Origin: Clostridioides sp. ES-S-0054-01
Lineage (GTDB): Bacteria; Bacillota; Clostridia; Peptostreptococcales; Peptostreptococcaceae
Assembly: GCA_021561035.1 (NCBI GenBank)
Contig: CP067346.1
Coordinates: forward strand, 217,001-281,000
DNA length: 64,000 nt
Reading direction: 5' to 3'
Below the pieces are notes generated by a model that made no database searches, was not told the origin of the DNA, and saw nothing but the letters and a program-made list of their open reading frames with translations. Positions 24,741 through 36,164 of the stretch are shown one piece after another (the first letter of the stretch is position 1; every line of letters starts with the position of its first letter). Made by a program: the position numbers and the translations under genes.

Positions 24741-25433
24741 ATGTATAAAATTCTAGAAAATATATATATAGGCGAAGATATGTATAGAATGAAAGTAAAA
24801 GGTAACTTTGAAGGTAAAATGGGACAATTCTATATGCTAAGAGCATGGGATACTTATCCAGTACTTTCAAGACCTATAAGTATACATGATATAGATGAAG
24901 AAGGAATAACTTTTCTTTATAAAGTAGTGGGAGAAGGAACTCAAATTTTGAGTAACTTAAAAGTAAATGATACTATAAAGTTAGAAGGACCTTATGGTAA
25001 TGGATATACTAAGGTTGATGGAAAGGTAGCTCTAGTAGGAGGCGGAATCGGTGTAGCTCCACTATATTTAGTTGCTAAAAATATAAAAAACTGTGATGCA
25101 TATCTTGGATTTAGAGAAGATGTTATATTAGAAGATGAATATAAGCAAGTATGTAATGAAGTCTATACAACAGTAGGAAATACTTTTGTAACAGATATAA
25201 TTGATGTGGAGAAATATGATTATATATTAACATGTGGTCCAACTCCAATGATGGAGAAATTGGTTAAGATGGTAGACGGTACTAAAACGAGAATTATGGT
25301 ATCTCTTGAGAACCATATGGCATGTGGAGTAGGTGCTTGTTTAGTGTGTACGTGTAAAACTAATGAGGGAAATAAAAAGACTTGTAAAGATGGGCCGGTG
25401 TTCTGGGGAGAGGACGTGATTTTTAATGGGTAA
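24741..25433 (+). CDS. pyrK: dihydroorotate dehydrogenase electron-transfer subunit
   Basis: 230 residues. Carries FAD and a [2Fe-2S] cluster and lets class 1B PyrD use NAD+. FAD motif [13 protein letters not shown] site [12 protein letters not shown], and cluster cysteines in [13 protein letters not shown] and [12 protein letters not shown] after AAAGGAG. Overlaps pyrD by 8 bases, so coupled. Confidence 0.96.
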   Translation: MYKILENIYIGEDMYRMKVKGNFEGKMGQFYMLRAWDTYPVLSRPISIHDIDEEGITFLYKVVGEGTQILSNLKVNDTIKLEGPYGNGYTKVDGKVALVGGGIGVAPLYLVAKNIKNCDAYLGFREDVILEDEYKQVCNEVYTTVGNTFVTDIIDVEKYDYILTCGPTPMMEKLVKMVDGTKTRIMVSLENHMACGVGACLVCTCKTNEGNKKTCKDGPVFWGEDVIFNG

Positions 25434-26328
25434 TTTAAGTGTGAAATTTGGAAGTGTAGAATTTAAAAATCCAGTAATAATGGCGTCTGGAACTTTTGGA
25501 TTTGGAAAAGAATATAATGAGGTTTATGATATACAAAAACTTGGTGGTATAAGCAGTAAAGGGCTTACTTTAAATAAAAAACCTGGCAACAATGGTATGA
25601 GAGTTCATGAGACACCATCTGGTATGATGAATAGTGTTGGGCTTGAAAACCCTGGAGTTCAAGGGTTTATAGATAATGAATTACCTTTTTTTAGTGAATT
25701 AGACTTGGTAAGAATAGCTAATGTTGGAGGTGGGACATTAGAAGACTACTTATTAGGGGTTCAAATGTTAAATGATAAACCTATAGACATTATTGAATTA
25801 AATATATCTTGCCCAAATGTCAAAGCTGGAGGAATGGCTTTTGGTATAAAAAATGAAGTGGCAAGAGAGGTGGTTCATGAGGTAAGAAACATAACGAAAC
25901 TACCTTTAGTAATAAAACTATCACCTAATGCAGAAGACATTGTGGGAATGGCAAAAGTTTGTGAAGAAGAAGGTGCTGATGGAGTTTCTTTAGTTAATAC
26001 TTTTAAAGCAATGGCAATTGATATAAAAAACAGAAGACCAGTATTTGAAAATGTATATGCTGGGTTATCTGGACCAGCTATAAAACCTATAGCTTTAAGA
26101 ATGGTACATGAAGTGTGCAAAAACGTAAATATACCTGTAATGGGAATGGGTGGAATAACTAAAGCTACAGATGCTATAGAATTCATAATGGCAGGAGCTA
26201 CTTGTATTCAAGTTGGGACTGCAAACTTTATGAATCCTAGAATTGGTCTTGAAATAATAGATGGAATTAATGAATTTATGGATAAAGAAGGAATAAAAAG
26301 TTTAGAGGAAATAAGGGGAATTATATAA
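25426..26328 (+). CDS. pyrD: dihydroorotate dehydrogenase B catalytic subunit
   Basis: 300 residues, FMN-dependent TIM barrel, fourth step of UMP synthesis. [11 protein letters not shown] contains the catalytic cysteine of class 1 enzymes; MASGTFGFG and [12 protein letters not shown] bind FMN. Works with PyrK encoded just upstream and overlapping. Confidence 0.97.
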   Translation: MGNLSVKFGSVEFKNPVIMASGTFGFGKEYNEVYDIQKLGGISSKGLTLNKKPGNNGMRVHETPSGMMNSVGLENPGVQGFIDNELPFFSELDLVRIANVGGGTLEDYLLGVQMLNDKPIDIIELNISCPNVKAGGMAFGIKNEVAREVVHEVRNITKLPLVIKLSPNAEDIVGMAKVCEEEGADGVSLVNTFKAMAIDIKNRRPVFENVYAGLSGPAIKPIALRMVHEVCKNVNIPVMGMGGITKATDAIEFIMAGATCIQVGTANFMNPRIGLEIIDGINEFMDKEGIKSLEEIRGII

Positions 26329-26412
26329 GGTAGAATAAATAGTATTTTAAAGATAAAAAATATAGATTAAATAAACAATAATTTTATAACATTAATATGG
26401 AGGAAAAATAAT

Positions 26413-26997
26413 ATGAGTAAAGTAGATGTAGTAGATATATTAAAGAAAAGTGATGCATTATTAGAGGGACATTTTTTACTATCTTCAGGAAAACACAGCA
26501 ATAGATATGTACAATGTGCAAAAGTATTAAGATTCCCAGAATATGCTGCTGAGGTATTAAGCACAGTTGTTGAACAAATAAAAGATTTAGATATAGACTT
26601 AGTAGTGGGACCAGCTATGGGTGGAGTAATAGTTTCTTACGAGCTAGGAAGACAGTTAGGGAAAGAAGCTGTATTTACTGAGAGAAAAGACAATACAATG
26701 GAATTAAGAAGAGGATTTGAAGTTAAAAAAGGTGCAAAAATAATAATTGCTGAAGATGTTGTAACTACTGGTAAATCAACTATAGAGACAAAAAGAGTAT
26801 TGGAAGCATTAGGCGGAGAAGTTATAGGTGTTGCATGTATAGCAGACAGAACTAATCATGATATAGGCATGCCTATATATAGTGCTATAAAACTTGATAT
26901 ACAAGTTTATGAATCTGATGAGTGTCCTTTATGTAAAGAAGGAAAATTACCAGTTGTTAAACCTGGAAGTAGAGAATTTAAAGAATTAGGAATGTAA
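26413..26997 (+). CDS. pyrE: orotate phosphoribosyltransferase
   Basis: 194 residues. Adds PRPP ribose-phosphate to orotate. PRPP-binding signature [16 protein letters not shown]; orotate-side loop [14 protein letters not shown]. Last gene of the pyr operon, 84 bases after pyrD; pyrF is not in this window. Confidence 0.96.
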   Translation: MSKVDVVDILKKSDALLEGHFLLSSGKHSNRYVQCAKVLRFPEYAAEVLSTVVEQIKDLDIDLVVGPAMGGVIVSYELGRQLGKEAVFTERKDNTMELRRGFEVKKGAKIIIAEDVVTTGKSTIETKRVLEALGGEVIGVACIADRTNHDIGMPIYSAIKLDIQVYESDECPLCKEGKLPVVKPGSREFKELGM

Positions 26998-27053
26998 TAA
27001 ATAACTCAATCAATTTTAGTGGTACTTAGAAAATATAAATTTTTTAGAGAAAA

Positions 27054-27091
27054 AACAGTTAGCCTTGTAAACTAAGGTTAGCTGTTTTTTT
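27054..27091 (+). terminator. pyr operon terminator
   Basis: AACAGTTAGCCTT pairs with AAGGTTAGCTGTT (two wobbles) and TTTTTT follows. Confidence 0.8.
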
Positions 27092-27180
27092 GTTAAAAAT
27101 ATATTTACAAAATAGGAGATAGTAGCAGTACAATATAAGTATAAGATAAAAAAATTATTATATATTGAGGAGGGGTAAGT

Positions 27181-28107
27181 ATGCAAAATCAATTGAATGA
27201 AACTCAGAAAAAGGTTATATTTTTTGGAGTAGGAGCTGTAGGGGCTACTTTTGCAGAACAATTTTTAAATTCCAAATATGATTTTAAAATTCTTTGCGAC
27301 AGGGAAAGAAAGAAAAGATATTTAGAAGACGGATTTATAATAAATGGGAAAAGGTATGATTTTGATTATGTAACTAAGGATGAATATAAACAAGAGGCTG
27401 ATTTTATAATTATAGGCTTAAAATATAATAATTTAAGAGAAAATATAAAAGAATTAGACGGACTAGTTGGAAAAAATACAGTAGTAATGTCTTTGTTAAA
27501 TGGAGTTGATAGTGAAGAGATAATAGGAGAAAGATTTGGAATTGAAAAAATGGTATATTCATATGTTACCAATATAGATGCTAAGAAAATAAATAATAAT
27601 ATTATACATACTACTAATGGAATAATTGTATTTGGTAACAAAGATAACAGTGAAGATAGAAAAACTAATATAATAACTAAAGTCTTTGATAGTGTAAATA
27701 TAGAGTATGTTTTATCAAAAGATATTCAACGAGATATGTGGTGGAAGTACATGGTTAATATTGGTGTAAATCAAACTTCAGCTATACTTGGTGCACCTTA
27801 TGGAGTTTTTCAGAGCTCTGAGTATCTAAGAGAATTAGCAAAATCTGCGATGAGGGAAGTAGTTGATATAGCCCAAGCAAAAGGTATACGTCTTACAGAA
27901 GATGATGTAGAAACTTCGTTACATAGAATATTGGAACATTCAAAAGAAGGAAGAACATCAATGCTTCAAGACGTAGAAGCCCATAGACTCACAGAAGTAG
28001 ATATGTTTTCTAAGAATATTTGCGAACTTGGAAAACAATATAGTATACCTACTCCTATAAATCAGACCTTTTTTTATATGATAAAAGTAATTGAAAGCAG
28101 ATTTTAA
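27181..28107 (+). CDS. ketopantoate reductase (ApbA/PanE) family protein
   Basis: 308 residues. N-terminal Rossmann NADPH motif IFFGVGAVGATFAEQFL, conserved GLKYNN and LLNGVDSEE, and the ApbA C-terminal helical domain (MWWKYMVNIGVNQTSAILG). Would reduce 2-dehydropantoate in pantothenate synthesis, but no panB/C is adjacent and many family members act on other 2-oxo acids, so the substrate is not certain. GGAGGGG site before ATG. Monocistronic. Confidence 0.85.
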   Translation: MQNQLNETQKKVIFFGVGAVGATFAEQFLNSKYDFKILCDRERKKRYLEDGFIINGKRYDFDYVTKDEYKQEADFIIIGLKYNNLRENIKELDGLVGKNTVVMSLLNGVDSEEIIGERFGIEKMVYSYVTNIDAKKINNNIIHTTNGIIVFGNKDNSEDRKTNIITKVFDSVNIEYVLSKDIQRDMWWKYMVNIGVNQTSAILGAPYGVFQSSEYLRELAKSAMREVVDIAQAKGIRLTEDDVETSLHRILEHSKEGRTSMLQDVEAHRLTEVDMFSKNICELGKQYSIPTPINQTFFYMIKVIESRF

Positions 28108-28158
28108 AGATTATTTATAAAAAACTTTGATAAGTATTAATTTTAAACTCTATTAATA

Positions 28159-29049
28159 TTATAAACTGTTTAAATTACTAAATATTTTTAACTCATCAAT
28201 AAAAATATTTGCTGCTTTTGATAAAGTTATATCTTTTGGAAATATATATGAGAAATGTCTGTTGTAGTTGCTTCCGAGCTCTATGACAGACAGCTCATTG
28301 TTTAAAACAGGTAAGCTTGTCACTAGATTAGAGACTATTGTAATTCCTAAATTATTTCTAACAGATTCCTTGACAGCATAGTTACTTCCAAAAACCATCA
28401 TACTTTTTGGAATAATTTCTTTAACACTTAAAAACATATCTAAATAATCTCTAGTCCCAGAGCCATCCTCTCTAACTATCCATTTCTGGTCTTGGAGTTT
28501 ATCAAAACTAAAGTCTTTTAACAAAGGGCTATTGTACGGAAGTGCCAGAACCATCTTATCTTCAAAAAAATATTCTTGAATAAATGAAGGAGAAGAACAA
28601 GTGCCTTCAATAAGACCAATATCTAGAATATAATCCTTAACATGAGAAGATACAATTGATGTATTTTCTATGAAAATTTCTACGTCTATGTCAGGATACT
28701 TTTGTGAAAATAATGCTAGAAAATTAGGTAAAATATACTCTCCTATAGTTAAACTTGCACCAATCTTTAAGTGTCCAGTTATAGCATCTGAAACTTGGCT
28801 TACATCATGATAAGTAATATTTAAAAGATTTAATATTTCTTTAGCTCTTTTATACAATATTTGTCCACTTTCTGTTATAAAAATAGTCTTCTGTTTAATA
28901 GACCTATTTATAAGCACGACTTTAAAATAATTTTCTAGATTTTTAATGTGTTTACTTACACTTGGCTGTGATAAGTTTAAGTATTCACCAGCTTTAGTAA
29001 AATTTTTATATTCAACGACAGCCACAAATGTTTTTAATTCCTCAAACAA
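28159..29049 (-). CDS. LysR-family transcriptional regulator
   Basis: 296 residues. N-terminal helix-turn-helix FTKAGEYLNLSQPSVSKHIK, then a periplasmic-binding-like effector domain of the CysL/YeiE type (GASLTIGEYILPNFL). Start TTG 29047-29049 behind AAAGGAGAT. Divergent from the YeiH-like gene 187 bases away, the usual layout for a LysR regulator and its target; the ligand may be a sulfur or small-acid signal (inference from YeiE/CysL). Confidence 0.93.
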   Translation of the reverse strand: MFEELKTFVAVVEYKNFTKAGEYLNLSQPSVSKHIKNLENYFKVVLINRSIKQKTIFITESGQILYKRAKEILNLLNITYHDVSQVSDAITGHLKIGASLTIGEYILPNFLALFSQKYPDIDVEIFIENTSIVSSHVKDYILDIGLIEGTCSSPSFIQEYFFEDKMVLALPYNSPLLKDFSFDKLQDQKWIVREDGSGTRDYLDMFLSVKEIIPKSMMVFGSNYAVKESVRNNLGITIVSNLVTSLPVLNNELSVIELGSNYNRHFSYIFPKDITLSKAANIFIDELKIFSNLNSL

Positions 29050-29236
29050 TTTTATATCTCCTTTACTTAATGAAATTTTACATTTTTTATATACTTTTTA
29101 CAAATAATTATACTACATGTAATAATCATCAAAAATATTAATCATTACGATATTATATATTTATTTTACTTATGGTTATTACAATTATATACTATTATTG
29201 TAAAGAAAACTATATTAACTATAAGGTAGGTATATT

Positions 29237-30268
29237 ATGTTAAAGAATAAAAGTAATTTGACATCAAAAACTATAAAAGAAATATTACCTGGACTGATTG
29301 TATCAGTATTAGTAGGTTACATGAGTATATTTATTTCTACTCTAATTCCTAAGGTAGGAGCAGCATCAATTTCTATATTTTTAGGCATGTTTGTAGGAAA
29401 TTTATTCTTAAATCAAAAGGTATTTCAAAAAGGTTATAAATTTTCAGAGACAGACTTACTTTCATACTCAATAGTACTATTAGGGGCAACACTAAGTGTA
29501 TCTACGCTAATAGATTTAAAAGTTTCAGGAATCTTATTTATAATATTACAAATGACAATAACAATAATATCAGCACTTTATATAGGTAAAAAGTTGGGTT
29601 TTGAAGAAAACTTTAGATTTCTAATGGCAAGTGGAAACGCAGTATGCGGTTCTTCTGCCATAGGAGCAACCGTTCCAGTAGTTAATGCTACAGATAAAGA
29701 AAAGGGCATTGCAGTAACGATTGTAAATGTTACTGGTATATTCCTTATGTTTTTACTTCCGATAATATCTCAATTTTTATACAGCCATGAACTTGTAAAA
29801 ACATCAGCAATGATAGGTGGAACTTTACAATCAATTGGTCAAGTTGTAGCAAGTGGAGCAATTGTTGGAGAAAATGTAAAAGATTTGGCTACTATTTTTA
29901 AGATAGTAAGAGTAATATTTTTAGTTGTTATTGTATTAGTATTTGGACATATGAAAAATAAGTCTAATAGTGAAATTCTTGAAGAAGAAAAGGATGAGAT
30001 AAAAAAGAAAAAAGTAACTATACCTTGGTATGTAATTGGATTCTTTATAACTTGTGCACTTTTTTCAATGAATATTATACCAAAAGAAGTATCTGTATTT
30101 TGTAAAGAAATAAGTAACAAATTAGAAATAATAGCTTTAGCAGCAATTGGTCTAAAGGTTAATGTAAAAGATTTAGTGAAACAAGGGAAAGAGGTTTCTT
30201 TATATGGTTTATTTATAGGTACAGTACAAGTTATATCAGCTGTAGTTTTGATAAAAATATTTATATAG
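29237..30268 (+). CDS. YeiH-family (UPF0324) membrane transporter
   Basis: 343 residues with about 10 transmembrane segments. Family motif SGNAVCGSSAIGATVPVV (about 135-153) and the C-terminal ...GLKVNVKDLVKQG. Annotated in databases as putative sulfate/sulfite exporter; homologues are controlled by the adjacent LysR gene, as here. ATG after AAGGTAGG. The true substrate is not known to me. Confidence 0.9.
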   Translation: MLKNKSNLTSKTIKEILPGLIVSVLVGYMSIFISTLIPKVGAASISIFLGMFVGNLFLNQKVFQKGYKFSETDLLSYSIVLLGATLSVSTLIDLKVSGILFIILQMTITIISALYIGKKLGFEENFRFLMASGNAVCGSSAIGATVPVVNATDKEKGIAVTIVNVTGIFLMFLLPIISQFLYSHELVKTSAMIGGTLQSIGQVVASGAIVGENVKDLATIFKIVRVIFLVVIVLVFGHMKNKSNSEILEEEKDEIKKKKVTIPWYVIGFFITCALFSMNIIPKEVSVFCKEISNKLEIIALAAIGLKVNVKDLVKQGKEVSLYGLFIGTVQVISAVVLIKIFI

Positions 30269-30340
30269 TATAAAGTAGTATTTGTAATACTAATTTGATT
30301 AATTAAAATAATATAATACTAATAATTTATAATATAAATA

Positions 30341-30397
30341 AAAAATGAATTTCGATAAGTTTAAATGGGTATAAACTTATCGGAATTCATTTTTTAT
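30341..30397 (+). terminator. terminator after the YeiH-like gene
   Basis: Very long stem (AATGAATT..CGATAAGTTTA with TAAACTTATCG..AATTCATT) and TTTTTATTT. Confidence 0.9.
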
Positions 30398-30560
30398 TTA
30401 AGGTGAAAATTTAAAGTAAAATATTATTTTACATAATAATAACCTTATAGATTTTGAAATTACTTATCTTTGTGTTAAAATAAGTAAAATGCACATATCA
30501 AAGTTAAGTTTTTAAATAATTAAACAAAATGAAAATATAAATATTAAGGAGATTTGGTAT

Positions 30561-31436
30561 ATGAATGTTTATGAAAAGGATAATGGAGTTATACTAGAAG
30601 GAGTAACAGATTTTGACCCAATACATATATTTGAGTGTGGTCAATGTTTTAGATGGCATAAACAAGAAGATGGCTCATACACTGGCGTTGCAAAGGGAAG
30701 AATATTAAATGTCAAAAAAGAGAATGATAAAATATATTTAAATAATACGAATTTAAAGGAGTTTAATAGTATTTGGTATAATTACTTTGATTTAGGAACT
30801 GATTATACAGAAATAAAGAATAAACTAAAAAATATGGATGAATATTTAAATAAGGCTACCGAATTTGGATGGGGAATAAGAATATTAAGACAAGATGGAT
30901 GGGAAATGCTTATATCATTTATAATTTCCTCTAATAATAGAATTCCTATGATACAAAGAGCTATAGAAAATTTATCAAGAAAATTTGGTAAGTATATAGG
31001 TGAATATGAAGGTAATGAATACTATGCATTCCCAACACCAGAAGAGCTAAATAAGGCCTCACAAGAGGAAATAAGAGCATGTCAAACAGGTTTTAGAGAT
31101 AAGTACATAAAAAGTACTACACAGGCAGTTATAGAAAACAATGATAAGGTATCTGAATATACAAATTTAAGTACAGATGACTGTAGAAAAGAGCTTTTAA
31201 AATTTAATGGAGTAGGACCAAAAGTATGTGATTGTATTGCGTTATTTGGGATGCAAAAATATGATTCTTTTCCAGTTGATGTTTGGGTTAAGAGAGTTAT
31301 GCAAGAGTTCTATATAGATGAAGACATGAGTTTACCTAAAATGAGAACTTATGGAATTGATAAATTTAAAGAAATGTCTGGATTTGCTCAACAGTACTTA
31401 TTTTACTATGCAAGAGAACTCGGTATAGGAAAATAA
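30561..31436 (+). CDS. ogg: 8-oxoguanine DNA glycosylase/AP lyase (OGG1-type)
   Basis: 291 residues. Excises oxidised guanine. The N-terminal OGG domain (FECGQCFRW) is followed by helix-hairpin-helix LLKFNGVGPKVCDCIALFGM and the GPD loop with catalytic Lys in the hairpin and Asp in SFPVDVWVKRVM. AAGGAGA before ATG. Followed 17 bases later by cls, so possibly co-transcribed. Confidence 0.93.
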   Translation: MNVYEKDNGVILEGVTDFDPIHIFECGQCFRWHKQEDGSYTGVAKGRILNVKKENDKIYLNNTNLKEFNSIWYNYFDLGTDYTEIKNKLKNMDEYLNKATEFGWGIRILRQDGWEMLISFIISSNNRIPMIQRAIENLSRKFGKYIGEYEGNEYYAFPTPEELNKASQEEIRACQTGFRDKYIKSTTQAVIENNDKVSEYTNLSTDDCRKELLKFNGVGPKVCDCIALFGMQKYDSFPVDVWVKRVMQEFYIDEDMSLPKMRTYGIDKFKEMSGFAQQYLFYYARELGIGK

Positions 31437-31453
31437 ATTAAGGGGGAGAAATT

Positions 31454-32944
31454 ATGGGAGTAATAGGAACAATATTTCTGTTCTATTTAATTATATCATA
31501 TCTAGCTGGAGCCATAATTTCTGTGATTATATTACTTGAAAATAGAGACCCTGCAAAAACCATGTCTTGGTTATTGATGTTTATTATATTTCCAGGAATA
31601 GGCTTAATTATATATGCTGTTTCAGGTAGAAATATTAGAAAACGAAAATTATTTAAGACTCAAAAACTAGCTAATAATATAAAAGAAAAGAAACTTTTTG
31701 ATACATTAGAAAAGATAACAGAAATAGTTGAATTAGAAAAAGAATCTATAAAGCAAAACAAGCTTTTAAGAGATGAAGAGGATGGTAGTTATAGAAAAAG
31801 GGTAATAAATATGTTATTAAAGACTGGTATGTTTCCCTTTACTAAAAATAATAAGGTAGATGTATTTGTAGATGGAAATGAAAAGTTTAAAAGGCTTATA
31901 AAAGATATAAGAGAAGCTAAAGACCATATTCATTTAGAGTACTTTATTATCAAAGATAGTGAAATAGGTAGGGTCTTAAAAGAGGAACTTATAAAAAAAG
32001 CCAAAGAAGGCGTTAAGATAAGAATCTTATATGATGATGTAGGATGTTGGAGATTTTGGTTTAATAGAAAATTTTTCCGAGAAATGAGGGAAGTAGGTAT
32101 AGAAATTGCAGCATTTTTACCTACAAAATTTCCTATAATAGGAGGAAAATTGAACTATAGAAATCATAGAAAAATTGTTGTTATTGATGGAATAATTGGA
32201 TATACAGGCGGAATAAATATAGGAGATGAATATTTAGGCAAAAATGATAAGTTTGGGTATTGGAGAGATACTCATATTAGGATTAAAGGTATTTCTGTAT
32301 ACATGCTTCAAATGACATTCTTGATTGACTGGTATTATACAATAAAAGAAGTCTTAGTGACTAAAAATTACTTTCCAAGTGTTGGGAATGTTGGTGAAAG
32401 TATGATACAGGTTGTTGCAAGTGGTCCAGATAGTGACTGGGAAGATATTCATTATGCTTATTTTTCTGCAATATGTCAAGCTAGGCAAAATGTTTATATA
32501 GAAACTCCATATTTTATTCCTGATGAGAGTTTACTAAAAGCTATAAAAAGTGCTGCTCTTAGTGGAGTAGATGTAAGGATAATATTTCCAAAAATTGCAG
32601 ATCACAAGATAGTAAACATAGCATCCTATTCATATTTTGAAGAAATATTAAGAGCTGGTGGAAAAGTTTATTTGTATAATAAAGGGTTTATACATTCTAA
32701 AGTCGTAATAATAGATGATAAAATTGCTTCTGCAGGCACAGCTAATATGGATTTAAGAAGTTTTATGCTTAACTTTGAAGTAAATGCATTTATTTATGAT
32801 GAAGAAGTTATTGGAGTAATGACAGATGATTTCTTTGAAGATTTAAGTCACTGTGAAGAACTTAATCTGGAGGTATTTAAGAATAGAAATATCATACAAA
32901 AAATCAAGGAATCTGTAGCCAGATTATTTTCACCAATATTATAA
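31454..32944 (+). CDS. cls: cardiolipin synthase
   Basis: 496 residues. Two N-terminal transmembrane helices, then two phospholipase-D motifs: HRKIVVIDGIIGYTGG and HSKVVIIDDKIASAGTANMD. It condenses two phosphatidylglycerols at the inner membrane. AGGGGGAG before ATG. Confidence 0.96.
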   Translation: MGVIGTIFLFYLIISYLAGAIISVIILLENRDPAKTMSWLLMFIIFPGIGLIIYAVSGRNIRKRKLFKTQKLANNIKEKKLFDTLEKITEIVELEKESIKQNKLLRDEEDGSYRKRVINMLLKTGMFPFTKNNKVDVFVDGNEKFKRLIKDIREAKDHIHLEYFIIKDSEIGRVLKEELIKKAKEGVKIRILYDDVGCWRFWFNRKFFREMREVGIEIAAFLPTKFPIIGGKLNYRNHRKIVVIDGIIGYTGGINIGDEYLGKNDKFGYWRDTHIRIKGISVYMLQMTFLIDWYYTIKEVLVTKNYFPSVGNVGESMIQVVASGPDSDWEDIHYAYFSAICQARQNVYIETPYFIPDESLLKAIKSAALSGVDVRIIFPKIADHKIVNIASYSYFEEILRAGGKVYLYNKGFIHSKVVIIDDKIASAGTANMDLRSFMLNFEVNAFIYDEEVIGVMTDDFFEDLSHCEELNLEVFKNRNIIQKIKESVARLFSPIL

Positions 32945-32963
32945 AAAATTATTAAAAAAGGTA

Positions 32964-32995
32964 TTGAAAATTATGTGTGATTGGTATATTATAAT
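32964..32995 (+). promoter_or_regulatory. probable groSL promoter
   Basis: TTGAAA (32964-32969) and TATAAT (32990-32995), or TATATT at 32985; neither gives the ideal 17-base spacer (20 or 15), so the exact hexamers are uncertain. It ends directly before CIRCE. Confidence 0.45.
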
Positions 32996-33000
32996 AATTG

Positions 33001-33027
33001 TTAGCACTCTATTAGATAGAGTGATAA
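33001..33027 (+). promoter_or_regulatory. CIRCE operator (HrcA)
   Basis: TTAGCACTC-N9-GAGTGATAA, 8 of 9 bases of the standard inverted repeat in the right arm. HrcA binds here and is released at heat shock. Confidence 0.95.
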
Positions 33028-33129
33028 TAAAAAGTATATATAAATCTACATATAAGGTAGTATTAATTTAAAAATAACTAAAAACATAGGCGAACTAGTC
33101 TATACTTAATATTTTAGGAGGCGTGAATA

Positions 33130-33414
33130 ATGAAAATAAGACCATTAGCTGACAGAGTAGTAATTAAAAAAGTAGAAGCAGAAGAAAAAACTGCAAGTGG
33201 AATAGTTTTACCAGGGGCAGCTAAAGAGCAACCTCAAATAGCTGAAGTTGTAGAAGTTGGACCAGGTGGAATAGTTGAAGGAAAAGAAATAAAAATGGAA
33301 TTGACAGTAGGAGATAAGGTTATATTCCAAAAATATTCTGGAACAGAAGTTAAGATAGAAGGACAAGAATACACAATACTAAGACAAAGTGATGTATTAG
33401 CTGTTATTGAATAA
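33130..33414 (+). CDS. groS: co-chaperonin GroES
   Basis: 94 residues, the standard size. [19 protein letters not shown] at the start and the mobile-loop/roof pattern ([19 protein letters not shown]). Forms the heptameric lid of GroEL. AGGAGGCG site; CIRCE-controlled operon with groL 32 bases downstream. Confidence 0.98.
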   Translation: MKIRPLADRVVIKKVEAEEKTASGIVLPGAAKEQPQIAEVVEVGPGGIVEGKEIKMELTVGDKVIFQKYSGTEVKIEGQEYTILRQSDVLAVIE

Positions 33415-33434
33415 ATATAGAATAAATTTATTAG

Positions 33435-35075
<1,641 letters not shown>

Positions 35076-35107
35076 TTTAAAAAGTTTAAAATATAAATTT
35101 TAATATA

Positions 35108-35157
35108 AAGAACTATTTCGACTTAGATTTTAACTTCTAAGTTGAAATAGTTCTTTT
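35108..35157 (+). terminator. groSL terminator
   Basis: AAGAACTATTTC..ACTTAG with CTAAGT..GAAATAGTTCTT, followed by TTTTG. Confidence 0.85.
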
Positions 35158-35336
35158 GTATATATCTAATTTTTGTATATTTATAAATTCAATATACATA
35201 TTAAGAAAATTAGTATCTAGGTTATGATAATATTTTAGAGTTGTATTGTTATTTTTTAGGTTATGATTTTAGATATATATTAATTAAGGTATAATTGTTG
35301 GTAGAGAATAAATCAAATTTAAAAGGGTGAGATAAT

Positions 35337-36077
35337 ATGGACTTAAGAAAGTTGCTTGAAGAAGTTAAAAATGAAAATATTGATATAGATTTTGCATTAG
35401 AAAAATTAAAAGATTTACCTTATGAAGACCTTGGATATGCAAATATAGACCATCATAGAGAATTAAGAAATGGATACCCAGAGGTTATTTATTGTGAAGG
35501 TAAGAGTGATGAGCATATTTTAGGGATTATTGATAAAATGAGTCAAAAAGGTTCTAATATATTAGGAACAAGATGTAGAAAAGAAACTTTTCTAAAAATT
35601 AAAGAAATCTATAATCATGCAGAGTATGAAGAATTATCTAAAATTTTAAAGATTAAAAATCATGATATAGAGAATATAGGAAAGGGTAAAATTGTGATTG
35701 CTACAGGAGGAACTTCTGATATACCAGTAGCAGACGAAGCCTATCACACAGCTAAGTTTTTAGGTAATGATGTTGATAGAATATATGATGTTGGAGTAGC
35801 AGGTATACATAGGCTTTTAAATAAAAGACATAAAATAGATAGTGCTAGAGTAATAGTAGCTGTTGCAGGGATGGAAGGTGCTCTTGCAAGTGTAGTTGGT
35901 GGATTGGTTGATGTTCCAGTAATAGCTGTTCCAACCTCTGTTGGATATGGAGCAAATTTTGGAGGGTTAGCAGCTTTACTAGCCATGTTAAATAGCTGTG
36001 CATCTGGAATATCTGTTGTAAATATTGACAATGGATTTGGGGCAGGATATTTAGCAGCAATGATAAATAAACTGTAA
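35337..36077 (+). CDS. larB: nickel pincer cofactor biosynthesis protein LarB
   Basis: 246 residues. LarB carboxylates and hydrolyses nicotinic acid adenine dinucleotide to pyridinium-biscarboxylate mononucleotide. The C-terminal half is a PurE-like AIR-carboxylase fold (VIATGGTSDIPVADEAYHTA, VAVAGMEGALASVVGGL, VPTSVGYGANFGG). Followed by larC; larE and the racemase larA are not here, so the end user of the cofactor is elsewhere. A TATAAT lies 40 bases upstream. Confidence 0.94.
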   Translation: MDLRKLLEEVKNENIDIDFALEKLKDLPYEDLGYANIDHHRELRNGYPEVIYCEGKSDEHILGIIDKMSQKGSNILGTRCRKETFLKIKEIYNHAEYEELSKILKIKNHDIENIGKGKIVIATGGTSDIPVADEAYHTAKFLGNDVDRIYDVGVAGIHRLLNKRHKIDSARVIVAVAGMEGALASVVGGLVDVPVIAVPTSVGYGANFGGLAALLAMLNSCASGISVVNIDNGFGAGYLAAMINKL

Positions 36078-36164
36078 TAAATACATTGATATAAATTAAA
36101 CATAAATTATATAATAAAATCTAATTTCTATTATATTTTTACTATTAAAATTGAGGAGACATAT

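Noticed and set aside
35219-35275. Repeated TAGGTTATGAT upstream of larB as operator pair
   Set aside because: Two AT-rich 11-mers are not distinctive enough to claim a regulator site.
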